From contig JAVBLJ010000010.1 in assembly GCA_031553615.1 (NCBI GenBank), forward strand, positions 1 through 64,000: a DNA stretch of 64,000 bases, read 5' to 3'. The stretch's first letter is position 1; each line of letters opens with the position of its first letter. Under the pieces are notes generated by a model that was given only the letters and a program-made list of their open reading frames with translations, ran no database searches and was not told the origin of the DNA. Source of the DNA: WQXF01 sp031553615. Its GTDB lineage: Bacteria; Bacillota; Clostridia; Christensenellales; Aristaeellaceae. A program made the translations under genes and the position numbers. Below, piece by piece: positions 1 through 7,572 of this stretch.

Positions 1-200
1 GTGTCCAGATCGCGCTCGAAGATGTCCTGAAAGCGCGACGAGTCTTCCATGTTGATGTACACGGTGTTCTTATAGTGTTGTTTCCCGAAGGAAATGGCGG
101 CATAGGTCTTGCCTACTTGCCGCGCGCCGTACAGGATCAGGGGCTTGCGGCGCTCGTTTTCCTTCCACTTCAAAAGCGCGGCGGTGATTTTTCGTTCCAT
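1..200 (-). CDS. AAA ATPase (DUF4143-type), N-terminal part, cut by window edge
   Basis: Reading the minus strand from 200 gives 66 codons that run off the window. The sequence starts MERKITAALLKWKENERRKP and has a Walker A motif GARQVGKT near residues 27-34, followed by a short acidic strand (NMEDSSRFQDIF). This layout (short lead helix, LILYGARQVGKT, then KNTVYINME) is typical of the AAA_14/DUF4143 ATPases, which are widespread in Clostridia, usually about 400 residues long and of poorly known function. An in-frame ATG nine bases upstream (209) is also possible; GAGGTGA lies just in front of it, so the start is not certain. Catalytic residues beyond Walker A lie outside the window. Confidence 0.8.
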   Translation of the reverse strand, partial: MERKITAALLKWKENERRKPLILYGARQVGKTYAAISFGKQHYKNTVYINMEDSSRFQDIFERDLD

Positions 201-222
201 AAAGTGCATTCACCTCGCTTTT

Positions 223-250
223 ATTATACCCAAAAAAGATATAAAGTCAA
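223..250 (-). promoter_or_regulatory. Sigma-A type promoter of the ATPase gene
   Basis: On the minus strand TTGACT (250-245) and TATAAT (228-223) are separated by 16 bases. The -10 box lies about 20 bases upstream of the ATPase start. Confidence 0.65.
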
Positions 251-480
251 CGCGCCGGTATGAAAAGCGCTGCACTCCAGTAAAAGAGTTCCGCCATTCG
301 CTCACCTGAAATTAGAGGATGAATGTTGAAACACACATTTCCGAGTGGCCCCTGTGCTGCTCAAGTGTGAAACTTGAACTGTGGTTTGCGTGAAATCTAA
401 CGAGGACTAGTATTGTTCATCTTGCACGCATATTCAGCATGCACCCTTGCCTACTTTTAACCGAGGAATCATTCATTGTA
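251..480. other. Intergenic stretch with no convincing gene
   Basis: No ORF here has coding character or a ribosome site. The only notable item is a 29-base segment at 385-413 that recurs in inverted orientation at 4445-4473 (core AACGAGGACTAGTAT). Confidence 0.5.
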
Positions 481-516
481 TGAAAAACCGGGGGCACGCG
501 CGAGGCGGCCCCCTTC
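481..516 (-). terminator. Intrinsic terminator after the FGGY kinase
   Basis: On the minus strand GGGGGC (513-508) pairs with GCCCCC (495-490) and is followed by GGTTTTTCA. It lies about 25 bases past the kinase stop codon. Confidence 0.65.
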
Positions 517-536
517 TTTGTACCAACCCTATTCGC

Positions 537-2138
537 TTACCGGAGTATCGCCACCGCCGCCCGCTCGATGGGCAACCCGGCCACATAGCGCGCCAGGTAG
601 GCATCGAAGCCTGCCTCGTCCGCCGGATCAGGCTTCAACGTCTTGCAGCTCTTTCCCGCAAATACCTGCTTTTCCAGGTACGCTTCCAGCGTTTCGCTCC
701 CGCTGCGCTGCGCCGCGAAAGCCGCCAACAGTGCGATGCCCCAAGCGCCGCCCTCGCCCGCAGTCTCCATTACGGAAACCGGCGTACGAATGGCCGCCGC
801 CAACATGCGCTGGCCTACGCCCTCGGTCTTGAAGAGCCCGCCGTGCCCGTACACCTGATCGATGCTCACCTTCTCTTCGCAGAGCAGGATGTCCACGCCG
901 ATCTTGAGCGTCGCCAGCGCCGCATACAAATTCGAGCGCATGAAGTTGGCAAGCGTAAAGGCGCTATCAGGCTGACGTACGAATAGCGGCCGCCCCTCGG
1001 TCAGCCCGGTCACGTGCTCGCCGGAGAAGTAATTGTAGGAGAGCAGTCCGCCGCAATCCTTCTCGCCCTCCAGGGCCTTGTTGTACAGCAGACCGTAAAT
1101 GGTATTCATGTCCGCTTTTTCGCCCAGCGCGCCCGCGAACTCGGCAAACACGTTCACCCAGGCGTTCAAATCGGAGGTACAGTTGTTGCAATGCGCCATC
1201 GCGACCGGACGGCCCGAGGGCGTGGTCACCATATCGATCTCGCTGTGCACCTTCGAAAGCGCCTTGTCCAGCACCAGCATGGCGAATATGGAGGTGCCCG
1301 CCGATACGTTGCCTGTGCGCGGAGCCACGCTGTTGGTAGCCACCATGCCCGTGCCTGCGTCGCCCTCGGGCGGGCAGAGCGGCATCCCCGCCTCCAACTC
1401 TCCGGAGGGATCGAGCAGCTTTGCGCCCGCCTCGGTCAGCGTGCCCGCCGCATCCCCAGCGTTCAGCACCTTGGGCAGGATCGCCTCCAGCGTCCAGGGC
1501 AGCTTGCGCGCGGCAATGCGCGCTTCGTACTTTCGCAGCATCGCGGCATCGTACAGGCCCGTCTGCGAATCGATGGGGAACATGCCCGAGGCATCACCCA
1601 CGCCCAGCACCTTTTGCCCGGTCAGCCGCCAGTGCACGTAGCCCGCCAGCGTGGTTAGGAAGGCGATCTGCCCCACGTGCTCCTCGCCGCCGAGTATGGC
1701 CTGATCCAGGTGCGCGATGCTCCAGCGCTGCGGAATATTGAAACCCAGCAGGGCGGTCAGCTCCTCGGCCGCTTGGCCGGTGATGGTGTTGCGCCAGGTG
1801 CGGAAGGGCGTAAGCAGGCTTCCCTGCGCATCAAAGGGCAGGTAGCCATGCATCATCGCGCTGATGCCGATCGCGCCCACGCGGGTCAGCGAAAGGCCGT
1901 ACTTTGCGAAAACATCCTGCTTCAGCGATTGGTAGCAAGCCGCCAACCCGCCCCAAACGTCCTCCAGCCGATAGGTCCAGATTCCGTTCTCCAGCCGATT
2001 TTCCCAGGTGTGCCCACCCTCCGCGATGGGGCTACACTGGGCATCCACCAGCACCGCCTTGATGCGCGTGGAACCAAATTCGATGCCGAGGTATGTTTTT
2101 CCCTGTTCAATCGCTTGCCGGATCGCCTCGCTTGGCAT
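537..2138 (-). CDS. FGGY-family carbohydrate kinase (xylulokinase-like)
   Basis: A 533-residue cytoplasmic sugar kinase, normal length for the family, expected to phosphorylate a ketose or polyol with ATP. The N-terminal phosphate-1 motif is YLGIEFGSTRIKAVLVD (residues 16-32). A catalytic-base motif EGDAGTG places the likely base at Asp260. The C-terminal adenosine-site motif GHGGLFKTEGVG is also present. The substrate cannot be read from sequence: xylulose is the default guess, but fucose-, ribulose- or erythritol-type kinases have the same layout. The gene stands downstream of rfbB, separated by an array of 14-bp tandem repeats, and ends at a clear terminator. No isomerase gene lies beside it to name a pathway. 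Confidence 0.85.
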   Translation of the reverse strand: MPSEAIRQAIEQGKTYLGIEFGSTRIKAVLVDAQCSPIAEGGHTWENRLENGIWTYRLEDVWGGLAACYQSLKQDVFAKYGLSLTRVGAIGISAMMHGYLPFDAQGSLLTPFRTWRNTITGQAAEELTALLGFNIPQRWSIAHLDQAILGGEEHVGQIAFLTTLAGYVHWRLTGQKVLGVGDASGMFPIDSQTGLYDAAMLRKYEARIAARKLPWTLEAILPKVLNAGDAAGTLTEAGAKLLDPSGELEAGMPLCPPEGDAGTGMVATNSVAPRTGNVSAGTSIFAMLVLDKALSKVHSEIDMVTTPSGRPVAMAHCNNCTSDLNAWVNVFAEFAGALGEKADMNTIYGLLYNKALEGEKDCGGLLSYNYFSGEHVTGLTEGRPLFVRQPDSAFTLANFMRSNLYAALATLKIGVDILLCEEKVSIDQVYGHGGLFKTEGVGQRMLAAAIRTPVSVMETAGEGGAWGIALLAAFAAQRSGSETLEAYLEKQVFAGKSCKTLKPDPADEAGFDAYLARYVAGLPIERAAVAILR

Positions 2139-2162
2139 GGCGGTATCCCCCTTATCGATTCT

Positions 2163-2266
2163 ACATCATTGCTTTTGTTTCGCTACTTCCGTTTCATTGC
2201 TTCTGTTTCATTGCTTCTGTTTCATTGCTTTTGTTTCATTGCTTTTGCTCCATTGCTTCTGCCTCA
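2163..2266. repeat. 14-bp tandem repeat array between rfbB and the FGGY kinase
   Basis: About seven imperfect units of GTTTCATTGCTTCT (plus strand). The four units from 2191 to 2246 differ only by C/T at position 13. The array fills the gap between the rfbB stop (2267) and the kinase leader. Shadow ORFs across it give low-complexity Phe/Cys/Ser peptides and are not genes. Confidence 0.9.
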
Positions 2267-3286
2267 TTACCGGTTCGCGTACATCTTCGCGTAATAATCC
2301 CGGTACTCGCCGGAAACAATGGTCTCCCACCATTCGCGGTGGGTCAGGTACCAATCGATGGTCTTGGCGATGCCCTCGGCAAACTTGGTTTCGGGCAACC
2401 AGCCCAGCTCGCCGTGGATCTTCGCGGGATCGATGGCGTAGCGCAGATCGTGGCCCTTGCGGTCGGTCACGTAGGTAATCAGGCTTTCGGGCTTGCCCAG
2501 CGCCGCGCAAATCATCTTTACGATATCGATGTTGCGCATCTCGTTGTGGCCGCCGATGTTGTACACTTCACCCACGCGACCCTTGCGCACGATCAGGTCG
2601 ATGGCCTTGCAATGATCCTCCACGTAGAGCCAATCGCGTATGTTCTCGCCCGTGCCGTACACGGGAAGCGGCTTGTCGGCCAGCGCGTTGGCGATCATGA
2701 GCGGGATCAGCTTTTCGGGAAAATGATAGGGCCCGTAGTTATTGGAGCAGCGTGAAACGCTCACGGGAAGGCCGAAGGTGCGGGAGTAGGCCAGCACCAG
2801 CAAATCAGCGGAGGCCTTTGAAGCACTGTACGGGCTGCTGGTATGAATCGGCGTTTCCTCGGTGAAGAACAAATCCGGGCGGTCGAGCGGCAAATCGCCG
2901 TACACCTCATCGGTAGAGACCTGATGGTAGCGCTGAATGCCAACCTTGCGGCAGGCATCCATGAGCACCTGGGTGCCCAGTATATTGGTCTGCAAAAACA
3001 CTTCGGGATTTTCGATGGAGCGGTCGACGTGGGATTCGGCGGCAAAGTTGATCACCACATCGGGCTTCTCCGCCTCAAAAAGCTGGAAGATCGCGGCGCG
3101 ATCGCAGATATCGAGCTTTTCAAAGCGGAAGTTGGGGCGCTCCAGCGCGGCGGCCAGCGTGGAGAGATTGCCCGCGTAGGTCAGCTTGTCCACGCAGACG
3201 ATGCTGTCCTCGGGATGCTTTTCCAGCTGGTAAAAGATAAAGTTGGCGCCGATGAAGCCTGCGCCTCCAGTTACGAGCATTTTCAT
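2267..3286 (-). CDS. rfbB: dTDP-glucose 4,6-dehydratase
   Basis: Converts dTDP-glucose to dTDP-4-keto-6-deoxyglucose, second step of dTDP-rhamnose and related sugar synthesis. The 339-residue protein has the NAD-binding GGAGFIG (7-13), the active-site STDEVYGD (124-131) and the SDR Tyr/Lys pair in SPYSASK (Tyr153, Lys157). I chose ATG 3286 because GGAGGAAGTACC precedes it and the protein then starts directly at the Rossmann strand; a longer reading to 3667 is only an overlap with rfbA in another frame. The gene follows rfbA by 43 bases in the same direction. rfbC and rfbD are not in the window. Confidence 0.95.
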   Translation of the reverse strand: MKMLVTGGAGFIGANFIFYQLEKHPEDSIVCVDKLTYAGNLSTLAAALERPNFRFEKLDICDRAAIFQLFEAEKPDVVINFAAESHVDRSIENPEVFLQTNILGTQVLMDACRKVGIQRYHQVSTDEVYGDLPLDRPDLFFTEETPIHTSSPYSASKASADLLVLAYSRTFGLPVSVSRCSNNYGPYHFPEKLIPLMIANALADKPLPVYGTGENIRDWLYVEDHCKAIDLIVRKGRVGEVYNIGGHNEMRNIDIVKMICAALGKPESLITYVTDRKGHDLRYAIDPAKIHGELGWLPETKFAEGIAKTIDWYLTHREWWETIVSGEYRDYYAKMYANR

Positions 3287-3329
3287 GGTACTTCCTCCGT
3301 ATGTGCGTGTTTTCCACAACCGGGAACCG

Positions 3330-4214
3330 CTAGTACACCTTGCCCTCAGCCACCACCCGGAGGTACTCGCCGTAAGGGCTCTTGCCGTAGCGAGCGGCGG
3401 ATTCCAGCATTTTCTCCTTGTCGATCCAGTGGTTGCGGTAGGCGATCTCCTCGGGTACGGAAATCTTGATACCCTGGCGCTTTTCCACCATGCACACGAA
3501 ATCGGCGGCATCCACCAGGCTATCCATGGTGCCGGTATCCAGCCAGGAGAAGCCGCGGCCCAGCAGCTGCACGTCCAGCAGGTTGTCGTGCAGGTACATC
3601 TCGTTGAGGGTGGTGATCTCCAGCTCGCCCCGGGACGAGGGCTCCACCCGCTTTGCCCGCGCGGCAACCTGCGGCGGATAGAAGTATAGACCCGTCACCG
3701 CGTAGTTGGATTTCGGGTGCGCAGGCTTTTCCTCCAGCGAAACCGCGTGGCCCTCCTCATCGAAGGAAACCACGCCAAACCGCTGCGGGTCGGTCACGTA
3801 GTAGCCGAACACCATGGCCCGAGCATTCTGCACAGCATTCTCCACGGCCCCACGCAGGATTTTGCCAAAGCCGTTGCCGTAGAAAATGTTGTCACCCAGC
3901 ACCAGCGCGCAGGCCTCGTCGGCAATGAACTGCTCGCCAATGATGAACGCCTGGGCGAGCCCATCGGGCGAGGGCTGCACCGCGTAGCTCAGGTGCACCC
4001 CGAAGTGTGCCCCATCGCCCAGCAGATGCTCGAAGCGAGGTGTATCCTCAGGCGTGGAAATGATGAGGATATCCTGAATCCCCGCCAGCATCAGAGTGGA
4101 AATAGGATAGTATATCATGGGCTTGTCGTACACCGGAAGGAGCTGCTTGCTGGTAACCATGGTGAGCGGAAACAAGCGCGTGCCCGCACCGCCCGCAAGG
4201 ATAATCCCTTTCAT
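3330..4214 (-). CDS. rfbA: Glucose-1-phosphate thymidylyltransferase
   Basis: Makes dTDP-glucose from dTTP and glucose 1-phosphate, the first step of the pathway continued by rfbB. The protein is 294 residues, standard for RmlA. It has the nucleotide-binding LAGGAGTRLFPLT at residues 6-18, VLGDNIFYG, EEKPAHPKSNYAVTGLYFY and the C-terminal LEITTLNEMYL stretch. ATG 4214 is preceded by AATAGGAGGGGAACGC; the 38 codons upstream in the same frame have no family match and are excluded. It is the first gene of the rfbA-rfbB pair. Confidence 0.95.
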   Translation of the reverse strand: MKGIILAGGAGTRLFPLTMVTSKQLLPVYDKPMIYYPISTLMLAGIQDILIISTPEDTPRFEHLLGDGAHFGVHLSYAVQPSPDGLAQAFIIGEQFIADEACALVLGDNIFYGNGFGKILRGAVENAVQNARAMVFGYYVTDPQRFGVVSFDEEGHAVSLEEKPAHPKSNYAVTGLYFYPPQVAARAKRVEPSSRGELEITTLNEMYLHDNLLDVQLLGRGFSWLDTGTMDSLVDAADFVCMVEKRQGIKISVPEEIAYRNHWIDKEKMLESAARYGKSPYGEYLRVVAEGKVY

Positions 4215-4475
4215 GCGTTCCCCTCCTATTCTATTACGAAGAACAAACAAGGCTCCGCACCCGCGCTTTGCGGTGAACCTAATCGATACTCGAAGTTTAC
4301 CATATACCGGTTGGAGTTGCAAACACAACGTGACCGGACATGCTCAGCGCATTTGCAACAAGAAACTTGGCAGACGCGCCGCGAAGGTGGCCGGAGGGCG
4401 ACCGCAAAGCCCTCCGGTCGCTCCCACGGGAGCGAAATCCTCTTTATACTAGTCCTCGTTCGGTTTCACGCAATA
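4215..4475. other. Intergenic region with two perfect inverted repeats
   Basis: No gene seen. CCGGAGGGC (4391-4399) pairs with GCCCTCCGG (4409-4417), followed at once by TCGCTCCC-AC-GGGAGCGA (4418-4435). No T-run follows on either strand, so I do not call them terminators. The segment 4445-4473 is an inverted copy of 385-413. Confidence 0.6.
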
Positions 4476-4590
4476 GATCGCGGAAGATTTTTGCGAATGG
4501 CTAGGAGCCTGAGGGAGGCGTATCCCGCCGCTACGCTGACCGATGCGCCACAACGCCATTCGGATAAAGATCCGCGAGATATGCCGGAAA
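4476..4590. repeat. Interspersed repeat, copy A
   Basis: Shares the core GGCTAGGAG...GAGGCGTA...GCTACGCTGACCGA...ACAACGCC...TCGGAT/AA AGATCCGC with the element at 56995-57162. Its left end (ATCGCGGA, TTTT, CGAATGG) is shared with 40665-40705. Short ORFs over it are not conserved between copies, which argues against coding. Confidence 0.7.
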
Positions 4591-4657
4591 TCTATCGAGG
4601 AGGAGTATTAGCCCCAGGAATTGCGCTCTTGCGTGACCGGATATACGAACTGCCCTA

Positions 4658-4693
4658 ACGAAAGGAAGAGCGCCGCGCTTGCGATGCTCTTCC
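4658..4693 (-). terminator. Probable terminator of the ARH-lacI operon
   Basis: On the minus strand GGAAGAGC and GCTCTTCC (4693-4686 and 4671-4664) form an 8-bp stem with a 14-base loop, followed by TTTCGTTAG. It lies about 65 bases past the lacI stop. Confidence 0.55.
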
Positions 4694-4698
4694 CCTAA

Positions 4699-4734
4699 AT
4701 GCCCCGTCGCAATGCCCCGTCGCAATGCCTTGCC
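4699..4734. repeat. 13-bp tandem repeat
   Basis: Two exact units of ATGCCCCGTCGCA and a partial third (4725-4734), downstream of the lacI stop codon. Confidence 0.75.
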
Positions 4735-4758
4735 GAGCAAAAGCACCCGCACGGGTCC

Positions 4759-5784
4759 TCACGCAGAGGGCTGCGGCGCACAGGTCGATTGTCGCACCAC
4801 CAATTCACGCCCGCAGACCACCTCGCGCGGTTCGCCCTCGTAGCGTCCTTCTATGCGTTCGATGAGCATGCGCACCGCGTGCTCGGCCACGAATCCGCTC
4901 GGGTTGCGAATGGTGGTCAGGCTAGGCCTGCACACGCGCACATACTCGATATCGTCCTCTCCGGTGAGCGAAATATCCTCCGGTATGCGCACCCCGCGCT
5001 CGTGCAGCGCCTGCATCACGCCCATGGCCAGCATGTCGTTCGCGCAGCAGATAGCGGTGGGTCGCTTGCCGATGCCCAACAGATACACGCCCGCGCGGTA
5101 GCCGCTCTCCATGGAGAAATCCATCTCAAACATGTGATCGGGGCTGCACGCTGCTCCGGCCTCCTGCATCGCCTTCATAAAGCCGGATTTCCGGCGGATG
5201 TTGATGATAGAATCCGATGGGCCACCCACGTAGGCGATGTCGTGATGGCCCAGCTCGAGCAGGTGCTGGGCGGCCAGGTAGATGCCGTGCCCGCCGGGGC
5301 TGTAGAGCGTATCGAAGTGCAGCTCGTCCACGCGCGAGGTCAGCACGGTGGGCCGGCCAATCTCCTTGAGCCGCCGCAGCGCGCCTTCGCTCCGGCCAAT
5401 CGTGCAAAAGATGAGACCATCCGCATCTCGCTGCGCGAAGAGCTCCACCGCGCGCATCTCGTTCTTCTCCTGCTCGGCGGTATCGAACAGCATGACCGTG
5501 TACCCTCTCTCCGCGGCCAGCGTTTGCACATGGCGGTACATGCGCGCGTAGTAAGGGTTGGTGATATCGGGCACGACGTGCATGATCTGGTTCATGCGGC
5601 GGGTCTTCAACCCCTGCGCGATACGATCGGGGGTGTACTGCAGCGCGTCGATGGCGCGCTGGATTCGCTCCGCCGCCATAGCCGATACCGGCAGGCTTCC
5701 CGTCAGGTAGCGCGATATGGTCGCCACCGACACCTGCGAAGCCGCCGCCACATCCCGAATGGTCGGCTTCTTCGGGCTATCCAT
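4759..5784 (-). CDS. LacI-family transcriptional regulator
   Basis: A 341-residue DNA-binding repressor/activator. The N-terminal helix-turn-helix is TIRDVAAASQVSVATISRYL (about residues 8-27), followed by the hinge (ALQYTPDRIAQGLKTRR) and a periplasmic-binding-protein-like sensor domain (ITNPYYARMYRHV, HHDIAYVGGPSD, ISLTGEDDIEYVRVCRPSLTT). GGGAGGTGA precedes the ATG. It is the last gene of the minus-strand operon with the importer and three ARH proteins, 34 bases after the secreted one. It probably senses the imported sugar or its cleavage product and controls that operon; this is inferred from position. Confidence 0.9.
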   Translation of the reverse strand: MDSPKKPTIRDVAAASQVSVATISRYLTGSLPVSAMAAERIQRAIDALQYTPDRIAQGLKTRRMNQIMHVVPDITNPYYARMYRHVQTLAAERGYTVMLFDTAEQEKNEMRAVELFAQRDADGLIFCTIGRSEGALRRLKEIGRPTVLTSRVDELHFDTLYSPGGHGIYLAAQHLLELGHHDIAYVGGPSDSIINIRRKSGFMKAMQEAGAACSPDHMFEMDFSMESGYRAGVYLLGIGKRPTAICCANDMLAMGVMQALHERGVRIPEDISLTGEDDIEYVRVCRPSLTTIRNPSGFVAEHAVRMLIERIEGRYEGEPREVVCGRELVVRQSTCAPQPSA

Positions 5785-5806
5785 GCTCGCTCACCTCCCT
5801 ATCGCT

Positions 5807-5829
5807 GCGCCCATAACATTATTGGGCGC
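5807..5829 (-). other. Stem-loop spanning the stop codon of the secreted ARH gene
   Basis: GCGCCCA and TGGGCGC form a perfect 7-bp stem around ATAATGTTA, overlapping the stop codon at 5819-5821 and ending shortly before lacI. There is no T-run, so it is more likely an RNA-stability element than a full terminator. Confidence 0.5.
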
Positions 5830-7516
5830 GCATCAGCGTTACATCGTCGATCTGCAACCAGGATTTTTCCGCGCCGCCCGTGTAGCCGATGCGCACATCG
5901 ATCACCGACGCGTCGCCGGTTTCGAATGTCCATTCGATCGTCTCATACTGTGCGGACGCAGGCAGCTGCACGCCGCCAAGCTTTGCGCCGCCCTCCCCCG
6001 AAACATGCGCCGAAAGCTCCACGCCCTCGAAGTTGGCAGACGATCGCACCGAGCAGGAAAGCGTATAGCGGGCCTGCGGCTCCACAAAGATGCGGTGCTG
6101 CGAAAGCGCAACCTCCAGGCTGGGGAGAGCCGAGAGCCAGGCGTTGTTCGCCCCGGTTCGGGCCTTGCCCTGGCGCAGATCGATCCCTCCGCTACCGTTG
6201 CCGGAAAACATCCACGGCGGATACAGCTCGGTGTGCCAATCGGCTTCAAAGCCACCATCCTGCAGCGCAGGCTTGCCCATGCGGGCCATCTCCTGCGCGG
6301 AAAAGAGGCTGTCGGCGAGCGCTCCCGGCTTTTTGCTGTTCTGCACCTGCGGGATTTCGAGTGGAATAGCCGGGATGGTCAGCACTCCGCCCGCCTCATC
6401 CACAGCCGCTCCCGCCTGGTCAAGCGCCGCCAGCGCCACGCGCTCGGTGACCTCCACCAGCGCTTCAAATGTTGCATTCGCATAACGAATTTTCGGCAAA
6501 GAGGAAAGCCCCTGCTTGTATGCATCGGGCACCGCATCCCAGCCCTTGCTGGTCATCAGCACGCCCAGCGCATTGGCCGCGTTGGAATCGGCATCCTGCC
6601 CGCAGCGGATCGCAAGGCTCAGCGTCCGCTCGATATCGCCGCCGCCGTAGAGCAGCGCGATGGTCGCGTAGGCGCAATTGAGCTTGGAATCCAGATCGAT
6701 GCCGCCGGTACGCCCGCCGTACGGCCACTGAATCCAATTGTAATCCGCGCGCAGGAAATACTTCTGCGTGATGAACCGCCACGCGGCTTCCCAATCGGCG
6801 GGATCGGCCTCGTAGCAGGCCAGGGTATCGGCAATGGCCTCGTGCAGCCAGCTCTCCTCCGGCGTGGCGGTGAGCGCGGTACGCACCACCTGCTCCATAT
6901 CTTGCGAAAAGAAGGCCTCGCTGTACAACGCGCCGATGTACGCGCCGCCGTAGATGCCGTCGCCGTACACCAGCATGGAGGCAAACCGGTCGGCCAGCTC
7001 CACCGGAATGGCCGGGCAACCGGGCGCGATCAACCCCGAGTAATCGGCGGCGAACGAGTAGCTGAGCCCATCGGGAAAGGGCGCGTAGGCCGGGTGTCCC
7101 GCGTCCGGCGGGGCGATGCCAAATTCAAAGGTTGTGTAATGCCCATTCCAGAATTCAAAGCTGTAGGGATAGAGCGCGATGGCCATCTCCCGCGCGGAAA
7201 TGCCCACACCCTGCGCATCCATTTGCTGCAGCAGCACAAACGGCAGGTAGATGTCGTCCTCCGCCGCGCCGAGCGAGAGCAGCGTTCCATCCCAGCGGGG
7301 CACCACGCTCTCAGGCGCAATCTCGCCCCGGTAGTGGAACTCACTGAGGATGCCCGCGCTCACGCCCACCATCTTGCCCAGCCACCCGGCGCGCATCTTG
7401 TCGCGGTAATCGGCCAGCGTAAGGGTGCGCGCTTCCTCGCCCGCCGCTGCCGGCGGAATCGCCAGGGATATCCCTAGCACCGCACACAGCAGCGCCGCAA
7501 GCCATCTCTTTTTCAT
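5819..7516 (-). CDS. Secreted ADP-ribosylglycohydrolase-family protein with C-terminal sandwich domain
   Basis: A 565-residue protein. Residues 1-25 are a signal peptide (KKRW start, hydrophobic core, cleavage likely after PPAAA) with no lipobox Cys. The DraG/ARH-like helical domain covers about 35-400. Acidic metal-ligand motifs are visible: EDD at 86-88 and CGQDADSNAA at 305-314, the latter matching the family's G-D-x-D-T/S signature. From about 415 to 565 there is a probable beta-sandwich of the carbohydrate-binding type, ending LQIDDVTLMRAQ. ARH enzymes classically remove ADP-ribose from proteins, but secretion and an importer operon suggest another glycoside substrate; that is inference. 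ATG 7516 follows GGAGGAAACCCA. It is third in the run of ARH genes. Confidence 0.8.
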   Translation of the reverse strand: MKKRWLAALLCAVLGISLAIPPAAAGEEARTLTLADYRDKMRAGWLGKMVGVSAGILSEFHYRGEIAPESVVPRWDGTLLSLGAAEDDIYLPFVLLQQMDAQGVGISAREMAIALYPYSFEFWNGHYTTFEFGIAPPDAGHPAYAPFPDGLSYSFAADYSGLIAPGCPAIPVELADRFASMLVYGDGIYGGAYIGALYSEAFFSQDMEQVVRTALTATPEESWLHEAIADTLACYEADPADWEAAWRFITQKYFLRADYNWIQWPYGGRTGGIDLDSKLNCAYATIALLYGGGDIERTLSLAIRCGQDADSNAANALGVLMTSKGWDAVPDAYKQGLSSLPKIRYANATFEALVEVTERVALAALDQAGAAVDEAGGVLTIPAIPLEIPQVQNSKKPGALADSLFSAQEMARMGKPALQDGGFEADWHTELYPPWMFSGNGSGGIDLRQGKARTGANNAWLSALPSLEVALSQHRIFVEPQARYTLSCSVRSSANFEGVELSAHVSGEGGAKLGGVQLPASAQYETIEWTFETGDASVIDVRIGYTGGAEKSWLQIDDVTLMRAQ

Positions 7517-7572
7517 TGGGTTTCCTCCCTGTTATACACACACGATCCAGACGACCTGTGTAGGGCGGCTCG

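Noticed and set aside
2267..3667. 466-codon version of rfbB
   Set aside because: The extra N-terminus is rfbA read in another frame; ATG 3286 has the ribosome site and the Rossmann start.
4391..4435. Terminator upstream of rfbA
   Set aside because: The two hairpins are perfect, but neither strand has a following T-run.
4531..4752. 73-codon ORF in the gap after lacI
   Set aside because: It runs across the interspersed repeat, and the frame is not conserved in the other copies.
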